This document shows positions 35,068 through 45,316 of a stretch of 48,962 bases of DNA, piece by piece. The first letter of the stretch is position 1, and every line of letters starts with the position of its first letter. This DNA comes from a virus: positions 1 through 48,962 of the IMG/VR virus record IMGVR_UViG_3300037119_006827. One strand, 5' to 3'. The notes under the pieces were generated by a model that saw only the letters and a list, made by a program, of their open reading frames with translations, was not told where the DNA came from and did no database searches. The position numbers and the translations under genes were made by a program.

Positions 35068-37197
35068 GTGGCATCAGACAAGCGGCAGGGCCCTCAAGAC
35101 GAGCAGACTGCCCATGACGCAAATCCCGAGCGACCGTTCGACGCTGGGAAGGTCCGTGCCCTGTACGAGGATGCAATTCGGTACCAGCGGAAGGCCGCGC
35201 AGGAGTATTATTTGAACCACGCGTTCCTGGAGGGCCATCAATGGCTCTGGTTCGACACGCACACCCGCTCGATCGCCGAGCTGCCCCGTGACGACGATCG
35301 CGTCCAGGCCACCATGAACCGGCTGGCCCACAGCACGCGGTCCATAATGAGTAAGTATACTCAAAGGGAGCTGTCCTTCGAGGTGATGCCCGACGCCGGC
35401 ACCGACGCCGCCATGACCGGCGCCAAGATCGCCGAGGCCGTGGTCGAGGGCGTCCGCAAGAGCCACGACTGGGAGGCCAAGCGCGAGATTCTCGGGCGCG
35501 CGGCTTGGAAGGGCGGCACCTCCGTCATCGCCGTGGACTGGGACATCAACGCCGGCATGCCGCTGTTCGACGGCGGGCTCACCGCCGACGACCCCGAGCA
35601 GGTCGCGGCCATCACCTACGAGGGCGACAGCGTGGAGACCGTGCTCTCGATCGCCGAGGTCGCGTTCCAGCCCGGCGTCAAGAACGCCGAGACCGCGACG
35701 TGGTGGATCAAGGCCCAGGCCCTCCCGCCCTCGGACGTCAAGGGCATGTTCAGCCTCGACAAGCTCCCGCCCGCCGACGCCACCGCGGGGCTGACCCCGT
35801 TCCAGACGAAGCTCATGGCCTCGCATCACGCCGAGGGCAGCGAAGAGCAGCCGGACCTCACGCTCGTGCTCACCTACTACGAGCGCCCGAACCCCTCGAA
35901 CAAGGAGGGCCGGGTCGCTGTCGTCGTCAACAACAAGTTCGTGGAGGGCTCGAACAAGCCGTGGCCCTTCCCCTGGACCGACCGCCTGAACTTCGCGGTC
36001 CACCGGGAGACCCCGAGCGAGACCACCTCGCTCGGCACCACGATCCTGAGCCAGTCGCGCTACTCCCAGGTCGCCTTCAACCACGCCTGGTCGAACTACC
36101 TGGAGCACCTCAAGAACGCCGGCAACGCGCGTCTGATGATCGACGCCGCGAGCCTCGACCTCATCGACTCGCTTACCGACCTCCCCGGCGAAATCATCCC
36201 CGTGCCCACGGGGATCGAGCGCCCCGCCTGGCTCCAGCCGGCGCCCATCGCCGACGCCCTGATCCGCCTGATCGAGGAGTTGCGCAACGAGATTGACGAC
36301 CAGCTCGGCATCCACGACGTCTCGCGCGGTACCGCCCCCGTCAACATCGAGTCGGGCTACGGGCTCTCGATCCTCGCCGAGCAGGACAACAGCCCCGTCG
36401 GTCGCATGGTCAAGGACAGCGCGCAGGCGTGGGAGAAGATCGCGAGCATGGTCCTCAAGCTCTACGAGGACAACACGCAGCACAACCGGACCACGACCGT
36501 GAAGCAGGACCGGTACGGGCCCAAGACGGTCGAGTGGTCCGGCGACAGCTTCGCCGGCCAGACCGACGTGTCGATCCCGCTCGACGCCATCCTCCCGCGC
36601 AGCCGCGCGGCGCAGATGGCCGTGGCCGAGAAGTTCGTGCAGATGGGCCTCGTGCAGGACATCGAGACCGCGGCCATGATGGCCGAGCTGCCGGGCCAGA
36701 AGGACCTGATCGCGGCCGTCAACCCCGACCTGAACCGCGCGCGCAACGAGAACTTCAAGCTGAGCCAGGGCCGGCCGGCCCTGATCGCCCCGTTCGACAA
36801 CGACGAGGTGCACATCCGGGCCCACGAGTCCGAGATGAAGAACATGGAGTGGGACGACGCCCCGCAGGAAATCAAGGATATGTTCCTCCAGCACGTTCAG
36901 CAGCACCTCATGCAGGCGGCCGAGAAGTCGGGCAAGGCGCAGGCCAAGGCCCAGGTCTCCCCCGTCCTGGCCGCCTCGCCGGACATCTCCGGCGTCCCGA
37001 CGATCCCCGCCGAGGCTCTGCCCCAGGGCTCGATGGTCGACGCGGGCCCGCTGGCGAGCGCGCCCTCGCCGGCCGACCCCGGCGTCGCGCCCCCCGACGA
37101 GGGCATGGGCCCCGACGAGGGCCTGGGCATAGGCGCCGGCCCGCAGCCGCCGCAGCCCTCGCAGGCCCCTGGCGCGATGGCGATGCCCCCGCAGTAG
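35068..37197 (+). CDS. Portal protein (P22/podovirus type)
   Basis: 709 residues, leaderless GTG. N-terminal helical region with YYLNHAFLEGHQWLWFDTHT and VQATMNRLAHSTRSIMSKYT, typical of large podovirus portals. Central wing/stem segments include VAFNHAWSNYLEHLKNAGNA and IEELRNEIDDQLGIHDVSRG. The last 70 residues are Pro/Gly/Asp-rich (DEGMGPDEGLGIGAGPQPPQ), probably flexible. It forms the dodecameric ring through which terminase packages DNA. Followed by scaffold and capsid genes as in other podoviruses. Confidence 0.9.
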   Translation: MASDKRQGPQDEQTAHDANPERPFDAGKVRALYEDAIRYQRKAAQEYYLNHAFLEGHQWLWFDTHTRSIAELPRDDDRVQATMNRLAHSTRSIMSKYTQRELSFEVMPDAGTDAAMTGAKIAEAVVEGVRKSHDWEAKREILGRAAWKGGTSVIAVDWDINAGMPLFDGGLTADDPEQVAAITYEGDSVETVLSIAEVAFQPGVKNAETATWWIKAQALPPSDVKGMFSLDKLPPADATAGLTPFQTKLMASHHAEGSEEQPDLTLVLTYYERPNPSNKEGRVAVVVNNKFVEGSNKPWPFPWTDRLNFAVHRETPSETTSLGTTILSQSRYSQVAFNHAWSNYLEHLKNAGNARLMIDAASLDLIDSLTDLPGEIIPVPTGIERPAWLQPAPIADALIRLIEELRNEIDDQLGIHDVSRGTAPVNIESGYGLSILAEQDNSPVGRMVKDSAQAWEKIASMVLKLYEDNTQHNRTTTVKQDRYGPKTVEWSGDSFAGQTDVSIPLDAILPRSRAAQMAVAEKFVQMGLVQDIETAAMMAELPGQKDLIAAVNPDLNRARNENFKLSQGRPALIAPFDNDEVHIRAHESEMKNMEWDDAPQEIKDMFLQHVQQHLMQAAEKSGKAQAKAQVSPVLAASPDISGVPTIPAEALPQGSMVDAGPLASAPSPADPGVAPPDEGMGPDEGLGIGAGPQPPQPSQAPGAMAMPPQ

Positions 37198-37200
37198 CAT
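37195..37200 (+). promoter_or_regulatory. -10 box TAGCAT with a leadered start
   Basis: The portal stop TAG is the first half of TAGCAT. The scaffold GTG at 37234 lies 33 bases on, behind a GAGAGGA Shine-Dalgarno and a CTACCCGAG leader element. Confidence 0.5.
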
Positions 37201-37233
37201 GATTCCACTACCCCTACCCGAGAGGACTACCCC

Positions 37234-38124
37234 GTGAGCATGACCGAGCCGGCAGCCGAGGCTGCCGACACCCCCGAGGGCAGCAATGCCCTGTCGTGGC
37301 CGACCGCCGACGACATCGGCGCCGAGGAGGCCGAGACCAGTGAGCCAGAGGCCACCGAGCCCGAAGCCGCTGACGAGCCCACCGAGGAGACCACCGAGGA
37401 GGCTCCCACCGAGGAGACCACCGAGGAGCCCCCGGCCGTCGAGACCTTCGACCGGCCATACGTGGAGAAGCTCCGTGAGGAGGCCGCCGAGTACCGGGTC
37501 CGGGCCAAGGAGTTCAACGAGGCGTTCGAGGGCTACGACGACGACACGCGCGCGAAGTTCCTCGACATGGCGCGCGGGCTCAACGACGAGTCCCGGCACG
37601 TCGAGGTCGCCAACGAGTTCGTCGCCATCGGCAAGCGGGTGCTGGAGGCATACGGCGTCGATGTCAGCAACCTCGGCGAGGTGGACCCGAACCGGCCGCT
37701 GACGCTCAAGGAGCTGGAGGCCCGCGAGGCGAAGCAGGCCGAGGACCGCGCGGCCCAGGAGTCGATCGCCCGGATCGCCAAGGAGGTCGAGGAGCTGGGC
37801 TACGCCGCGGGCTCCCCGGACCACTACGCCCTCCTGCGCGTCGCGCACGACGATCCCGACGGGGACCTCAAGAAGGCCCACGAGCGGCTCCAGGCCAGCA
37901 CCGTCGAGAAGGCCAAGGCGCTCCTCGCGAGCGACGACGGCGCCGAGCTGCGCAAGGGCGTCATCGAGGAGTTCATCAAGGCCGTGAAGGAGAAGCAGGC
38001 CACCCACCTGCCGACCACGCCGGCCACCGGCGTCGCGCCGGCCGACCCCGGCGACGAGCCCGTCACCGACTTCTCCCAGACCCGCGAGCGCATGGATCAG
38101 TGGCTCGCGGACCGAGAGGCGTAG
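37234..38124 (+). CDS. Scaffolding protein
   Basis: 296 residues from GTG at 37234 (ATG two codons on is possible). The N-terminal about 70 residues are extremely acidic, with Thr-Glu repeats (EETTEEAPTEETTEEPP). The middle is helical and charged (RPYVEKLREEAAEYRVRAKE, KELEAREAKQAEDRAAQESI), ending in a short polar tail (SQTRERMDQWLADREA). Acidic helical proteins between portal and capsid genes are the scaffolds that guide capsid assembly and are then removed. Confidence 0.85.
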   Translation: MSMTEPAAEAADTPEGSNALSWPTADDIGAEEAETSEPEATEPEAADEPTEETTEEAPTEETTEEPPAVETFDRPYVEKLREEAAEYRVRAKEFNEAFEGYDDDTRAKFLDMARGLNDESRHVEVANEFVAIGKRVLEAYGVDVSNLGEVDPNRPLTLKELEAREAKQAEDRAAQESIARIAKEVEELGYAAGSPDHYALLRVAHDDPDGDLKKAHERLQASTVEKAKALLASDDGAELRKGVIEEFIKAVKEKQATHLPTTPATGVAPADPGDEPVTDFSQTRERMDQWLADREA

Positions 38125-38148
38125 ACCTCCTCGCTACCTGGAGGACCG

Positions 38149-38183
38149 GAGCCCCCGTGCAAGTGAACCTTGTGCGGGGGCTC
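38149..38183 (+). terminator. Hairpin after the scaffold gene
   Basis: GAGCCCCCG (38149-38157) pairs with CGGGGGCTC (38175-38183), with CAAG/CTTG also able to pair in the loop. TTCAACG follows. It may set relative levels of scaffold and capsid transcripts. Confidence 0.6.
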
Positions 38184-38373
38184 TTCAACGTCCGAGGTTG
38201 CATCCTTGTTCCCGAGTGGGCAAGATAGATAGCGCGAAGCCAGAACGAGGGCCTGGAGCCCTCAAGAGCAGGAGTCCTGGAGACGAAGCTCACGCGGCAG
38301 CAGCACCCCGCAGTCTCCATACGAGCACGGCAATCCCGCCGCGCTCCTCCTCTGCTCATGAAAGGGCAAACCA
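38184..38373 (+). promoter_or_regulatory. Leader/promoter region of the major capsid gene
   Basis: 190 bases without a gene between the hairpin and the capsid start. TTGCAT (about 38199) and AAGATA (about 38222) could be a promoter with 17-18-base spacing. The long leader ends in GAAAGGGCAAACCA before the GTG at 38374, one of the few late starts with a clear Shine-Dalgarno. No other structure is convincing. Confidence 0.4.
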
Positions 38374-39582
38374 GTGGCAATCACCGGCCTCAACCTGTCG
38401 GCAGCGTCCGCCGCGCTCAAGGACGTGTACCTCCCGGTCGTTCGCGACCAGCTCAACCGCTCGAACTGGCTCCTCAGCCAGATCGAGAAGAACACCACGG
38501 ACTTCGAGGGCAACCGCGCCGTCCTGTCCCTGCACGTCGGTCGCAACACCGGCATCGGCTTCCGCGCTGACGGCGCGGACCTCCCGACCGCCGGCAAGCA
38601 GGCCCGTACGACCTCCTACGTGAGCATGCGCTACTCGTACGGTCGCATCGAGGTCACCGGCCCGACCATCAAGACGATGAAGTCCAACAAGGGCAGCTTC
38701 GTCCGCGCGGTCGACTCCGAGATGAAGGGCGTGGTCAACGACCTCAAGCGGGACTGGTCCCGCGTGCTCTTCGGCACCGGCGATGGCGTCATCACCGCCA
38801 CCGGCGTCACCTCGGCCAGCACGACCGTCACGGTCCCCCTGGCCTCCGACGCTGCGCTGCGCTCGCTCGAAGAGGGTGCGGTCATCGACATCGGTACGGT
38901 CGCTTCGCCGACCGCCATCGCGTCGGCCCGCACCGTGGTCTCCGTCGACAAGGCGGCCAAGACCCTCGTCATCTCCGGCGCGGCCGTCACCACGGCCACG
39001 ACCGACCGCATCTTCCGGTCGGGCTCCGGCGGTGAGGGCATCGAGGCCGTCGGCCTCCAGGACATCGTGTCCCAGGCCGACGACAACTTCCAGGGCGTCG
39101 ACACGGGGAACTACCCCCTGTGGCGTGCCGGCTCGGTCGTGGACGCCAACCAGGCGACCCTGACCGACACCCTCCTGGAGGAGTCGCTGGACGAAATCGA
39201 TGTGGTCTCGGGCGAGTTCCCGGACATCATCGTGACCACCCACGGCGTCATCCGCAACTACGCGGCTTCCCTCAAGGACAACAAGCGGTTCACCAACACC
39301 GTGTCCCTCAAGGGCGGCTTCAAGGCGGTGTCGATCGACACCCCCGCGGGTGCGATCAACCTGATGCGGGACCGCGACGTCCCCAACGGGTTCGCCTTCA
39401 TCCTCAACACCAGCCACCTCAGCCTCTTCGTGCTGAGCGACTGGGAGTGGATGGACGATGACGGTGCCATCCTCAGCCGGGTGAGCAACAAGGACGCCTA
39501 CGAGGCGACCTTCTACAAGTACGCCAACCTGGCGACGGATCAGCGCAACACCCACGGGCTGATCTACGACCTGGCCGACTGA
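38374..39582 (+). CDS. Major capsid protein, HK97 fold
   Basis: 402 residues from GTG at 38374. Typical features: a short helical N-terminus (LKDVYLPVVRDQLNRSNWLL), TTSYVSMRYSYGRIEVTGPT in the early P-domain region, and VVNDLKRDWSRVLFGTGDGV in the long spine helix. A beta-rich A domain (TTVTVPLASDAALRSLEEGA) is followed by SLFVLSDWEWMDDDGAILSR near the C-terminus. No separate protease domain is seen. Bounded by hairpins on both sides, consistent with a highly expressed, separately transcribed gene. Confidence 0.9.
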   Translation: MAITGLNLSAASAALKDVYLPVVRDQLNRSNWLLSQIEKNTTDFEGNRAVLSLHVGRNTGIGFRADGADLPTAGKQARTTSYVSMRYSYGRIEVTGPTIKTMKSNKGSFVRAVDSEMKGVVNDLKRDWSRVLFGTGDGVITATGVTSASTTVTVPLASDAALRSLEEGAVIDIGTVASPTAIASARTVVSVDKAAKTLVISGAAVTTATTDRIFRSGSGGEGIEAVGLQDIVSQADDNFQGVDTGNYPLWRAGSVVDANQATLTDTLLEESLDEIDVVSGEFPDIIVTTHGVIRNYAASLKDNKRFTNTVSLKGGFKAVSIDTPAGAINLMRDRDVPNGFAFILNTSHLSLFVLSDWEWMDDDGAILSRVSNKDAYEATFYKYANLATDQRNTHGLIYDLAD

Positions 39583-39623
39583 TCCTCGGTCACCCCATCG
39601 CTCGGGTAGGGGCGAAACGAGAG

Positions 39624-39647
39624 GAGCCCCCGGTACGCCGGGGGCTC
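39624..39647 (+). terminator. Intrinsic terminator after the capsid gene
   Basis: A 10-bp perfect stem, GAGCCCCCGG/CCGGGGGCTC, with loop TACG, followed by TTCACGTT. It lies 41 bases after the capsid stop. The next gene's -10 box starts eight bases later. Confidence 0.75.
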
Positions 39648-39654
39648 TTCACGT

Positions 39655-39660
39655 TATGCT
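39655..39660 (+). promoter_or_regulatory. -10 box TATGCT directly after the terminator
   Basis: TATGCT, six bases (GTACGG), GTG 39667. Contains no Shine-Dalgarno-like bases, so it is one of the cleanest leaderless starts. Confidence 0.7.
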
Positions 39661-39666
39661 GTACGG

Positions 39667-40104
39667 GTGCCTGATTTCGTCCTACCCGAGACCACCCGAT
39701 GGGGCGCGCGCCGCTTCATCGATCCCGCCATCCACGAGGTGCTCAAGCTCGTGCAGGAGGGCGACGCGACCGTAGGCTGGACCGGTGACAGCCGCCTCGG
39801 CTTCTACATGGACACCGACGGGCCCTACGCAGGGCGATGGGCGCTAGTCCGGTTCCCCGAGGACGGCAGCCCCGAGCGAATCATCGCTCGGGCCAAGCCC
39901 GGCGTGGACATCCGTACCCTTCCGGCACACCTGGCCTACCACGACACGCGCCGAAGGGGCGCCCTCGCCGACCTGGAGGCCGAGGCGGCGAAGGCCGAGA
40001 AGGCGACGGCTGACGCCGAGCGGGAGAACATCGGCGAGGCCGTGGACACCTGGCTCTCGCGGGCGACCAGGCACGCCGGCCCAGCTCCGCAGCGTGCGAG
40101 CTAG
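39667..40104 (+). CDS. Hypothetical late protein
   Basis: 145 residues, leaderless GTG. An N-terminal alpha/beta part (FIDPAIHEVLKLVQEGDATV, GWTGDSRLGFYMDTDGPYAG, WALVRFPEDG) is followed by a charged helix (ALADLEAEAAKAEKATADAE) and a basic tail. Located between capsid and adaptor genes; perhaps a head-completion factor. No family recognised. Confidence 0.7.
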   Translation: MPDFVLPETTRWGARRFIDPAIHEVLKLVQEGDATVGWTGDSRLGFYMDTDGPYAGRWALVRFPEDGSPERIIARAKPGVDIRTLPAHLAYHDTRRRGALADLEAEAAKAEKATADAERENIGEAVDTWLSRATRHAGPAPQRAS

Positions 40105-40107
40105 GCT
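40102..40107 (+). promoter_or_regulatory. -10 box TAGGCT made from the stop codon
   Basis: TAG stop plus GCT; six bases (GTCTCC), GTG 40114. Confidence 0.65.
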
Positions 40108-40113
40108 GTCTCC

Positions 40114-40764
40114 GTGAGTCAAACGCTGGCAGACGTGTGGGACGCAGCCCTTCTGCGGCTGGGCCTCCCCGAGGATGACGGCTACTGGTCGCAGGAGTTC
40201 AAGCGCCTGGCGGTGTCGACCTCCCAGCGCGAGGTGGCGTCGCGCGTCGACTGGCCCGAGCTGGCCGTCGAGACCACGTTCACCGTGTCGGGCGACCCGC
40301 CCTACGACCTGCCCGCGGATGAGAACTTCCTGCGCCTCCAGTGGGTGTCGGTCGATGGCACCGGCGGCGCGCTCCTGATCCCCAAGCAGCGGCGCGACAC
40401 GCTCATGTACGACGAGACCGAGCCCTCCGAGGCCGGCTCCCGCTACTACAGCCTCGTGTCCGATGGGGTCGGGCAGCTCGCCCTCTGGATCAGCCCTCGG
40501 CCGGCCGACGACGAGGTGGTCCGCCTCGCCTACATGCGCAAGCCGGCCGCGATCAACAACGACACCGACGAGTTGCAGGTCGCCGACCACATGGTCGAGG
40601 CCATCGTGCTCCGCACCATGTACCACGCCGCGATCCGCAAGGGCGACCTCGACCGCGCGCGCGAGGTGAGCGGCGAGTTCGAGCAGCAGATGAAGACCCT
40701 GAACGACGAGGTGCTCACGAGTCGGGGCCCGCTGCGCCCACGGGTGCGCCAGGACGGCATCTGA
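40114..40764 (+). CDS. Head-tail adaptor (T7 gp11/P22 gp4-like)
   Basis: 216 residues. N-terminal helices (SQTLADVWDAALLRLGLPED, FKRLAVSTSQREVASRVDWP) precede a strand-rich part (LAVETTFTVSGDPPYDLPAD, NFLRLQWVSVDGTGGALLIP). A helix with AYMRKPAAINNDTDELQVAD and a C-terminal helix follow. This helix-sheet-helix layout, and its position before the nozzle gene, match podovirus adaptors that close the portal. The stop overlaps the next ATG (TGATG). Confidence 0.8.
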   Translation: MSQTLADVWDAALLRLGLPEDDGYWSQEFKRLAVSTSQREVASRVDWPELAVETTFTVSGDPPYDLPADENFLRLQWVSVDGTGGALLIPKQRRDTLMYDETEPSEAGSRYYSLVSDGVGQLALWISPRPADDEVVRLAYMRKPAAINNDTDELQVADHMVEAIVLRTMYHAAIRKGDLDRAREVSGEFEQQMKTLNDEVLTSRGPLRPRVRQDGI

Positions 40765-42365
40765 TGCCGCAGCAGAACAAGCCCCACGATCGCGTGGTCT
40801 ACGAGGACTTCTCCCTCGGGGACTACGGGGTCCAGCACCCGCGCCAGGCCAAGACGGGCTCCTTCCACGGCATCAACGTGGTGAAGTACCGGGACGGCAC
40901 GCTCGGCCCCCGCAACGGGCTCGTGCTCCAGCCGCTCTCGGGCAGCGGCTACGTCAACGGCGCGCTCAACATGCTCTACTTCGGCGTCGAGCACGAGCTG
41001 GCGACGCCCCGGATGGTCTACGGCCAGGACGTGACGCCCCGCTGGTTCGAGGTCGAGGACATGACCTCGCAGAACCCCGGCCACTTCACCGGGCCCTCGG
41101 GCACCCCGGACCCGTTCGTCTTCGGCTCCGAGCCGAGCAACGGCAAGGTCGCCGTGCTGGAGCGCCTCGGGTTCAATATGTTCTGGTCGCCCCTGGCCGA
41201 CAACACCTACCTCGTGGACGCTCTGTCCGACGAGGTGACCACCCTGTCGGGCACCAACCAGTCCTTCGGCGCTCACGACATCATCGAGTACCTCGATCAG
41301 GTCTACCTCGTGGGCATCGGTGACGGCGCCTCGGGCCGCGGGCATAAGGTGGTCTACTCGGACCACGCGGACCCGACGACCTGGCCGGACGAGAACATCT
41401 TTCTCGTCGGCTACGCCTGGGTCCTGAGCCACGGGCTCCGCATGCTCAACGGGCTCATCATGACGTCGCAGGACGAGCGCTGGTACCTGCTCCAGGGCAC
41501 GCCCGAGGAGGGCTCCCTGCGGAACGTGGCCTCGGGCCGGGGCCCCGCGCTCAACAGCCACAACGGCGTGCTGGTCTACAAGGACCGCGCGTACTACATC
41601 GCCACCGGCGCGCCGGGCGGCGCCTACCCCTGTACCTTCGACGGGCAGGACAACGACACGACCAGCCTCGCTCACCTCCGAGGGCACCTCGACGGTGGCG
41701 AGAACATCGGCGCGCTGCTCTGCGAGGCCGATGGCGACATGCTCTTCGTGGACGACGATGCCAACGCTCTGTGGTTCCACGAGGGAGTGTGGACCCGTCA
41801 CGACTACGAGCTGGCCGTCGGCGAGTGGTGCTCCTCGTATGACGACCAGAAGTTCTACCTGACGGTCGACGGCGACGACACGCACAAGCCGGCCTTCTAC
41901 CGCTCGATGTTCAACCTCGACCGGCCGCCGATCAAGGACAGCCTGTGGGAGTCGCCCGGTGACGGCAGCGACACGCCGGTCGACGCCTGGGTCGAATTCC
42001 CCGAGCTGTGGCAGCCGGACGGCTCGACCATGCGCCCCATGACCGTGACCGTCGAGTTCACCAGCTACGACCAGAACGTGACCGCCGTGCCGAACCTCGG
42101 CCTGGAGGTCGACGTGATCGACCGGTTCAGCCAGTTCGGCGGGGAGCTGTCGACGCAGACCATCACCGCGCCGGCGTGGAACGAGACCACGGCCGAGGTC
42201 GCGATCGCGAGCACGGAGGACGGCGTGCGCCGGCGCCACATCTTCCGCCTCCCCGTGGCCCACTTCGGTGCCGCCCTCCAGGTCCGGCTGACGGACATCG
42301 TGGGTGTGAAGATCGAGCGCGTCGTGCTTGACTTCGAGCTTGCGGAGCAGCTCGACCGTGCCTAG
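40764..42365 (+). CDS. Tail nozzle/hub protein (T7 gp12-like beta-propeller)
   Basis: 533 residues from ATG at 40764 (TGATG overlap). Opens with YEDFSLGDYGVQHPRQAKTG and VVKYRDGTLGPRNGLVLQPL, typical of podovirus nozzle proteins, then repeated Trp/Tyr-rich blades: YLDQVYLVGIGDGASGRGHK, NGLIMTSQDERWYLLQGTPE, GVLVYKDRAYYIATGAPGGA. A jelly-roll-like C-terminal domain follows (DAWVEFPELWQPDGSTMRPM). It forms the distal tail channel below the adaptor. Confidence 0.85.
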   Translation: MPQQNKPHDRVVYEDFSLGDYGVQHPRQAKTGSFHGINVVKYRDGTLGPRNGLVLQPLSGSGYVNGALNMLYFGVEHELATPRMVYGQDVTPRWFEVEDMTSQNPGHFTGPSGTPDPFVFGSEPSNGKVAVLERLGFNMFWSPLADNTYLVDALSDEVTTLSGTNQSFGAHDIIEYLDQVYLVGIGDGASGRGHKVVYSDHADPTTWPDENIFLVGYAWVLSHGLRMLNGLIMTSQDERWYLLQGTPEEGSLRNVASGRGPALNSHNGVLVYKDRAYYIATGAPGGAYPCTFDGQDNDTTSLAHLRGHLDGGENIGALLCEADGDMLFVDDDANALWFHEGVWTRHDYELAVGEWCSSYDDQKFYLTVDGDDTHKPAFYRSMFNLDRPPIKDSLWESPGDGSDTPVDAWVEFPELWQPDGSTMRPMTVTVEFTSYDQNVTAVPNLGLEVDVIDRFSQFGGELSTQTITAPAWNETTAEVAIASTEDGVRRRHIFRLPVAHFGAALQVRLTDIVGVKIERVVLDFELAEQLDRA

Positions 42366-42966
42366 AGACCTGTGCTTCGAGTACCGCGCCCGCCAGAAGG
42401 ACATCCCGTGGGAGGACCCGGTGGCCGCGCGCCGCATCCTGGAGCAGCGCGACCGTGAGCTGGAGGACTTCCTGACCGAGCTGTGCAACCGCTCCGGCGG
42501 CAGCTCGGAGGCCGGCGCCCGCTTCCAGGTGAACGCCGGCGACAACGACTTCACCGGCTCCCTCCAGGCGATCAACTGGGACCCCGGCCCCGTGGCCTGG
42601 TCGCTCGACTACGACACGTTCTTCGAGGTCGAGAGCGGCAACAAGGACCGCGCCCTCATCCACACGCCCGGCTTCTATACGGCCACCGCCACGATCTACA
42701 CCCCGCAGGGCGACACCATGTGGGGCCGGGGTATCGCCATCACAGCCGACGCCGGCGGCGAGTCCGGGTTCAGCTACGGCGTGGCCGGCGAGACGATCGT
42801 CAGTGGCGCCGAGTCCTCGATCACCGTGTTCTCCTCATTCGCGATGGAGGCGGGCGACTACTTCCGGTTCCAGGTCGAGGGCGTGGCCGCCGACACGTTC
42901 GAGGCGTTCCTGACCATCGAGTACGTGGCCCCCTACGGGGGCACGTTCGTCGCTTCGTGCGCGTGA
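42358..42966 (+). CDS. Minor virion protein with C-terminal beta domain
   Basis: 202 residues from GTG at 42358, overlapping the nozzle stop by eight bases. The N-terminal 45 residues are helical and charged (ARRILEQRDRELEDFLTELC). Residues 60-200 form a C1q/TNF-like beta-sandwich pattern (VAWSLDYDTFFEVESGNKDR, GDYFRFQVEGVAADTFEAFL). Probably a short tail or head spike. The stop overlaps the next GTG (GTGA). Confidence 0.7.
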   Translation: MPRDLCFEYRARQKDIPWEDPVAARRILEQRDRELEDFLTELCNRSGGSSEAGARFQVNAGDNDFTGSLQAINWDPGPVAWSLDYDTFFEVESGNKDRALIHTPGFYTATATIYTPQGDTMWGRGIAITADAGGESGFSYGVAGETIVSGAESSITVFSSFAMEAGDYFRFQVEGVAADTFEAFLTIEYVAPYGGTFVASCA

Positions 42967-43472
42967 TCCACCGGGCGTGGGAGGGCGAGAAGCCCGGTTG
43001 GGTCCGGTGGACCGAGCGTGCGGTAGCTACCGTACACCGGGCACCCGTGCGCACCGTGGCCCTGTGCCCGCTCCTGCCGGGCTCAACACCCGCGCGCCGG
43101 TCCAACATCCACCGGCTGGAGGTGCTGCTCCTGGAGGGCGGGCTGTGGCTCGACTGCGACCTCGTGCCCCTGGCGAACCTGCTGACCCTGCACGACGAGC
43201 CCTGGATGGGGTACCAGAACGGGAAGCTCCGGCCAGGGATCGCCTTCTTCCCCGAGGGCAATCATCCCCTCGTGGCCGAGGCCCTCGACCGCGCGATCGA
43301 GTCCCCGGACCGGCCCCTGGCCGACCACATCGCTGCCTGCAAGCCGAGCTTCGTGCGCCCCGAGCCCCGTGTCCTGCCCCATGACTCGGAAGGAAACTGG
43401 GTCCTCAGGAATGGAATGGAACCCCTCGCTGTTCACCTATGGTTCTCATCGAGCCGGCTCGGGCTAGGCTAG
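42963..43472 (+). CDS. Glycosyltransferase-like protein (DXD sugar-transferase family)
   Basis: 169 residues from GTG at 42963 (GTGA overlap; GTG at 42957 also in frame). The segment SNIHRLEVLLLEGGLWLDCD followed by LVPLANLL matches the DXD region of the Gly_transf_sug/capsular-type glycosyltransferases (compare R...L...GG-x-Y-x-D-x-D, here LDCD). YQNGKLRPGIAFFPEGNHPL continues the fold. It is short for an independent enzyme and sits among virion genes. It may glycosylate virion or host-surface components, or be a degenerate relic. Confidence 0.65.
   Translation: MIHRAWEGEKPGWVRWTERAVATVHRAPVRTVALCPLLPGSTPARRSNIHRLEVLLLEGGLWLDCDLVPLANLLTLHDEPWMGYQNGKLRPGIAFFPEGNHPLVAEALDRAIESPDRPLADHIAACKPSFVRPEPRVLPHDSEGNWVLRNGMEPLAVHLWFSSSRLGLG
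43465..43470 (+). promoter_or_regulatory. -10 box TAGGCT, leaderless
   Basis: TAGGCT at 43465-43470, whose final T is the first base of the preceding TAG stop; seven bases (AGGCGCC), GTG 43478. Confidence 0.6.
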
Positions 43473-43477
43473 GCGCC

Positions 43478-44082
43478 GTGCCTATCAACCTCGATCCTGT
43501 CGCTTCGCAGGACCCCGAGTACCTCGCCTTCATGCGTGGAGCCGGGTACAGCGAGGCCGAGGTGCTCGCTGAGCTTGCCCGCAAGCAGGGCTCCCTCCAG
43601 CGCCAGTTGGAGCGCAGCGCCCCCCGCTTCGCCGACGAGCTGCGCACCGCCGAGCAGGGCGTCGAGCAGGACTTCACCAACCGGGGCCTCTACCGCTCCG
43701 GCGCGCGCATGTCCAAGCAGGTCGACGTCGGCAACGTGGTCCGCCGGAACGAGCAGGAGTTCCGGTTCGGCATCGCCGACCAGCAGGGCGACATGAACAG
43801 CGCCGCCATGCGCGACCTCGCTGACCAGCGCCGGCAGGCCGCCGACTACGCGCTCCGCTCCCGGCAGCTCATCGCCGAGGAGAACGCCAACAACCAGCCC
43901 GCCAACATGCCCACGAGCCACAACCTCGGCCCCGAGCCGGGCGGCGGTGGTGGTGGCTACCCCGGAGCCCCCAAGCCCCCACAGCGCACCAACCAGCAGA
44001 ACCGGACCTACAACGCGTTCCGCCGGCGCGCCCTCGGCGGTAAGGTCAGCCCGACCAGCACACGCGGACCGAGCGCGTACTG

Positions 44083-44083
<1 letters not shown>
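43478..44083 (+). CDS. Internal virion protein, helical
   Basis: 201 residues from GTG at 43478. Helical first two thirds (YSEAEVLAELARKQGSLQRQ, RFADELRTAEQGVEQDFTNR, AMRDLADQRRQAADYALRSR). Then a Gly-rich turn (GPEPGGGGGGYPGAPKPP) and a basic C-terminus (RTYNAFRRRALGGKVSPTST). It is the first of three consecutive internal-type genes before the genome closure. The stop overlaps the next ATG (TGATG). Confidence 0.7.
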
Positions 44084-45306
<1,223 letters not shown>

Positions 45307-45316
45307 CCTGTAAAGC

